Assembly (NCBI GenBank): GCA_051530055.1
Contig: CM121341.1
Location: forward strand, 17,050,001-17,114,000
Reading direction: 5' to 3'
Length of the DNA stretch: 64,000 nt
Source of the DNA: Neoechinorhynchus agilis
Taxonomy: Eukaryota > Acanthocephala
Part shown: positions 61,943 to 64,000 of the stretch, piece after piece
How the letters are laid out: the number at the start of each line of letters is the position of its first letter
Position numbering within the stretch: the stretch's first letter is position 1
Made by a program: the position numbers and the translations under genes
Notes under the pieces: model-generated
What the model saw: only the letters and a program-made list of their open reading frames with translations
Database searches by the model: none
Told to the model about the DNA's origin: nothing

Positions 61943-62778
61943 GGAAAACTAAACGACAACTTCGACGTGATCCCGATAAAGTTGGAAGGTCGATTTTAGA
62001 GCGAGAGAACACGTCGCTATTTTCAAAAACGAAAGAATGTCGGTGCGGTGGGACAGTGAATAGGTCGGGAACTCACGGCCTTGACTGCAAGCGTTCAAAT
62101 GCTCGCCACGCAAGGCACTCAGCAGTCAACCGCATAATCAAGGAAGCCCTCTCGACGGTCGGTTTTCCCGCTCGACTCGAACCAGTCGAACTTTCCCGGA
62201 ACGACGGTAAACGCCCTGATGGAGCCCTTCCATGGTGCTCCGGGAAAATACTGGTTTGGGATTTTACCTGCCCCAGCACGCTCGCAGCACCCCACTTACG
62301 GGATGCCACCTCAAAGGCGGGAGCAGTCGAAAGCTTCAGCGAGGAAAAGAAGCGGCATAAGTACTCCTCGCTCGATGGGCATCAATATATTTTCATCCCG
62401 ATTGCGGTGGAAACACTGGGATGCCTCGGAAAAGAAGCCGATTATTTCCTCCCACGACTGGGAGGGATGCTAAAACATGCCATCGGCGATATGCGCTCCA
62501 GCAGCTTCCTGATACAGCGAATCAGTGCGGCGATCCAACGCGGCAATGCCGCGGCCATCAAGGAAGCTGCCGAACAATCATGATGACAGTTGCAGAATGG
62601 GACGAAAAGGAGGAATTTGTGAACGAAATGAAAGTGTAATGATTGCCACAATAAAAGGGTTCTCGATTTTTTTCTATAAAAAGGGAAACTAAACGACAAC
62701 TTCGAGGTGATCTCGATAAAGTTGAATAGTCTATTTTAGAAAGAAAACGCGTCGGTATTTTAAAAAACGAAAGAATGT
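61943..62778 (+). mobile_element. RLE-type LINE 3' end between long direct repeats
   Basis: The open frame 62056-62583 (C-terminal 175 codons, uninterrupted) reads LDCKRSNARHARHSAVN, NDGKRPDGALPW, ILVWDFTCPS, FIPIAVETLG and AIQRGNAAAIK: a putative restriction-like endonuclease domain and the family C-terminus. It is flanked by direct repeats of about 97 bp (61943-62040 and 62683-62778), over 80% alike. The repeats may be a long target duplication or part of a tandem host repeat. Confidence 0.75.
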
Positions 62779-62809
62779 TTATTCTAAATATGTTCATCAT
62801 TTACTTTTT

Positions 62810-63068
62810 TATAGCGAATTATCAAATAAATCAATTGTTTGATAATTTTCGGTCTTCGCGTAGGCGTTCTTCAGTGTATCTTAAATGCATCCAGAAACAC
62901 CCAATTTACGTTCGTTGGCAACAAAGCGGATTACCCACTCAGTCTGAGGATACCATCGGATAATCGAAATTGAGTGCTTTTTGGGTGCATTTTAGATAGA
63001 CCGAAGAAGGCCTGCGCGAAGGCCGAAATTTATCAAATAAATCAATTATTATAATTCGCTATAAAAAA
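62810..63068. mobile_element. Hammerhead foldback element
   Basis: The arms, about 62810-62905 and 62975-63068, are inverted repeats: TATAGCGAATTAT against ATAATTCGCTATA, ATCAAATAAATCAATTG, and CATCCAGAAA-like inner ends. Each arm holds a hammerhead core: minus strand 62843-62874 (CTGAAGA, GAAA, AATTA; intact) and plus strand 63001-63032 (CCGAAGA, GAAA; one core change). Confidence 0.75.
62843..62874 (-). ncRNA. Hammerhead ribozyme-like motif
   Basis: On the minus strand: CTGAAGA, a loosely paired stem II, GAAA, then ATTA, giving a self-complementary AAUU. The core is intact but stem II is weaker than in the 58614 copy. Confidence 0.5.
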
Positions 63069-63143
63069 GAGAATTTTTATATAAAACGTCACAATAAAAG
63101 AGTATTCGATTTATTGTTCAATAATCTTATGTGAGAGTTTGTG

Positions 63144-63386
63144 TTATCCTGCGACGAGTAGCAATAGAATAGTTAAAATATTGACAATGACAAGCGGTAC
63201 TCTCATGACCGTCTGAACTGATCTAACGAAACCAATAAATTTCTCTGGTGCTCCTTGATCTTGCTGATACATTCCGTACTGTCCGCGATTACTGAGTTTG
63301 CTTAAAAATCGTTCTTCATTTAATACCGCGATTGCATTGGTCACCAGAACGCAGGCTTCAAGAATGGAGTATATCGTGAGCGGCAT
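63144..63386 (-). CDS. IER3IP1: IER3IP1 / Yos1 homologue
   Basis: A small ER/Golgi membrane protein that, with Yip1 family partners, supports ER-to-Golgi vesicle transport. The chosen start is [12 protein letters not shown] (63386), which gives 80 residues (human: 82); an upstream ATG at 63422 would add 12 residues without family support. Two membrane segments are seen: [18 protein letters not shown] and the tail [24 protein letters not shown] and [10 protein letters not shown] are the family core. It is divergent with FTSJ1. Confidence 0.92.
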   Translation of the reverse strand: MPLTIYSILEACVLVTNAIAVLNEERFLSKLSNRGQYGMYQQDQGAPEKFIGFVRSVQTVMRVPLVIVNILTILLLLVAG

Positions 63387-63493
63387 CCTCAATGTTCCGT
63401 CAGCGTCCAAATTGTCACCCAATTCCCGAACTCTTTGAATTCTTCTGTTTTCCGTCTTTTTTATGGTTACATAAAAAAGTTATAATCGTGACA
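63387..63493. promoter_or_regulatory. Probable bidirectional promoter of IER3IP1 and FTSJ1
   Basis: Only 107 bp separate the two divergent start codons, so both 5' ends must share this region. No clear TATA box was recognised. Confidence 0.5.
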
Positions 63494-64000
63494 ATGGGTA
63501 GATTCTCGAAGGATCGTCGGGATATCTATTATCGATTGGCAAAAGAGCAAGGTTGGCGAGCTAGGTCTGCGTTCAAATTGCTCCAATTGAACGAAGAGTT
63601 TGACTTAATTCGTGAATGTGAACCTGACTTTGGCGTTGTCGATTTATGTGCTGCTCCAGGTAGTTGGTCTCAAGTTCTGAGCCGTCTTCTGCCACCTACG
63701 ATTCGTATCGTTGCGGTCGATCTTCAACAAATGGCACCGATTGATCGAGTTAAAATAATCAGAGGGGACATCACGGCTGATTTTACAATAATGGAGATTA
63801 AGGCTTGTCTCGAAAGTGGAAAGGCCGGTCTTATTGTCTGCGATGGTGCCCCGGACGTCACAGGACTTCATGATATGGACGAACATATTCAACATCAATT
63901 ATTGAGAAGTGCACTTCGGATTTGCGATCAAATATTAAAACCAGGCGGGACTTTTGTAGGAAAAGTATTCCGAGGTCGCACTTGTGATTTAATCTACGAA
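63494..64000 (+). CDS. FTSJ1: tRNA 2'-O-methyltransferase (FTSJ1/Trm7), cut by window end
   Basis: FTSJ1/Trm7 methylates ribose at positions 32 and 34 of the anticodon loop in certain tRNAs, with partner proteins for each site. The first 169 codons are present, open to the window edge. They contain [20 protein letters not shown], the SAM site ([13 protein letters not shown]) and [12 protein letters not shown]. Lys28 (SAFKLL), Asp117 (CDGAP) and Lys157 (FVGKVF) are the first three of the K-D-K-E catalytic set. There is no intron so far. The identity with human FTSJ1 is high over this part. Confidence 0.95.
   Translation, partial: MGRFSKDRRDIYYRLAKEQGWRARSAFKLLQLNEEFDLIRECEPDFGVVDLCAAPGSWSQVLSRLLPPTIRIVAVDLQQMAPIDRVKIIRGDITADFTIMEIKACLESGKAGLIVCDGAPDVTGLHDMDEHIQHQLLRSALRICDQILKPGGTFVGKVFRGRTCDLIYE

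Overview
This window is nuclear DNA of an animal. It is AT-rich, with short GT-AG introns (many 40-80 nt). It holds a Maelstrom homologue (animal germline piRNA factor), BLOC1S1, IER3IP1, FTSJ1 and RRS1, and it is dense in retroelements: RLE-type LINEs, RTE-like LINEs, Jockey/CR1-like LINEs and Penelope-like elements (PLEs). The genes suggest a small invertebrate; I cannot name the lineage from sequence alone.

Layout. 0-3.2 kb: a broken minus-strand LINE with a zinc finger, RT and a restriction-like endonuclease tail, beside a hammerhead-like motif. 3.7-8.7 kb: a complete 13-exon GFAT gene (hexosamine pathway), tail to tail with a three-exon BLOC1S1. 9-11 kb: a PLE relic split by an inverted-repeat element. 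11-20.2 kb: two SLC25A10-like dicarboxylate carrier genes, each followed downstream by a tandem array built from its own last exon. Between them lie a hammerhead foldback element and a broken ubiquitin-like gene. 20-31 kb: MAEL, an unrecognised 185-codon gene, UQCRQ and an ABHD13-like hydrolase. 31-39 kb: mostly non-coding, with hammerhead repeats. 39.1 kb: an unrecognised helix-hairpin-helix protein. 40-42 kb: LINE fragments. 42.5-49 kb: a large NO VEIN-like protein (GHKL ATPase plus a nuclease-fold C-terminus). 50-53.7 kb: a second copy of the 16.4-18.2 kb segment, split by a whole-looking PLE insertion. 53.7-60.6 kb: nested LINE pieces. 60.9-64 kb: RRS1, a LINE 3' end between direct repeats, a hammerhead foldback, then a divergent IER3IP1/FTSJ1 pair cut by the window end.

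The least ordinary signal is a dispersed set of hammerhead ribozyme-like motifs (CTGANGA, stem II, GAAA, then a short self-complementary AUAU or AAUU). At least ten sites carry one, many inside palindromic (foldback) repeats, and two at the ends of the 51.5-53.1 kb PLE. The second is the carrier locus: near-identical 3' halves on diverged 5' halves, which looks like gene conversion, and satellite arrays made from the gene's own 3' end. The third is the NO VEIN-like gene.

The genes are mostly unrelated housekeeping functions (amino-sugar synthesis, lysosome biogenesis, mitochondrial transport and respiration, ribosome assembly, ER-Golgi traffic, tRNA methylation) in small islands between transposon-rich stretches.
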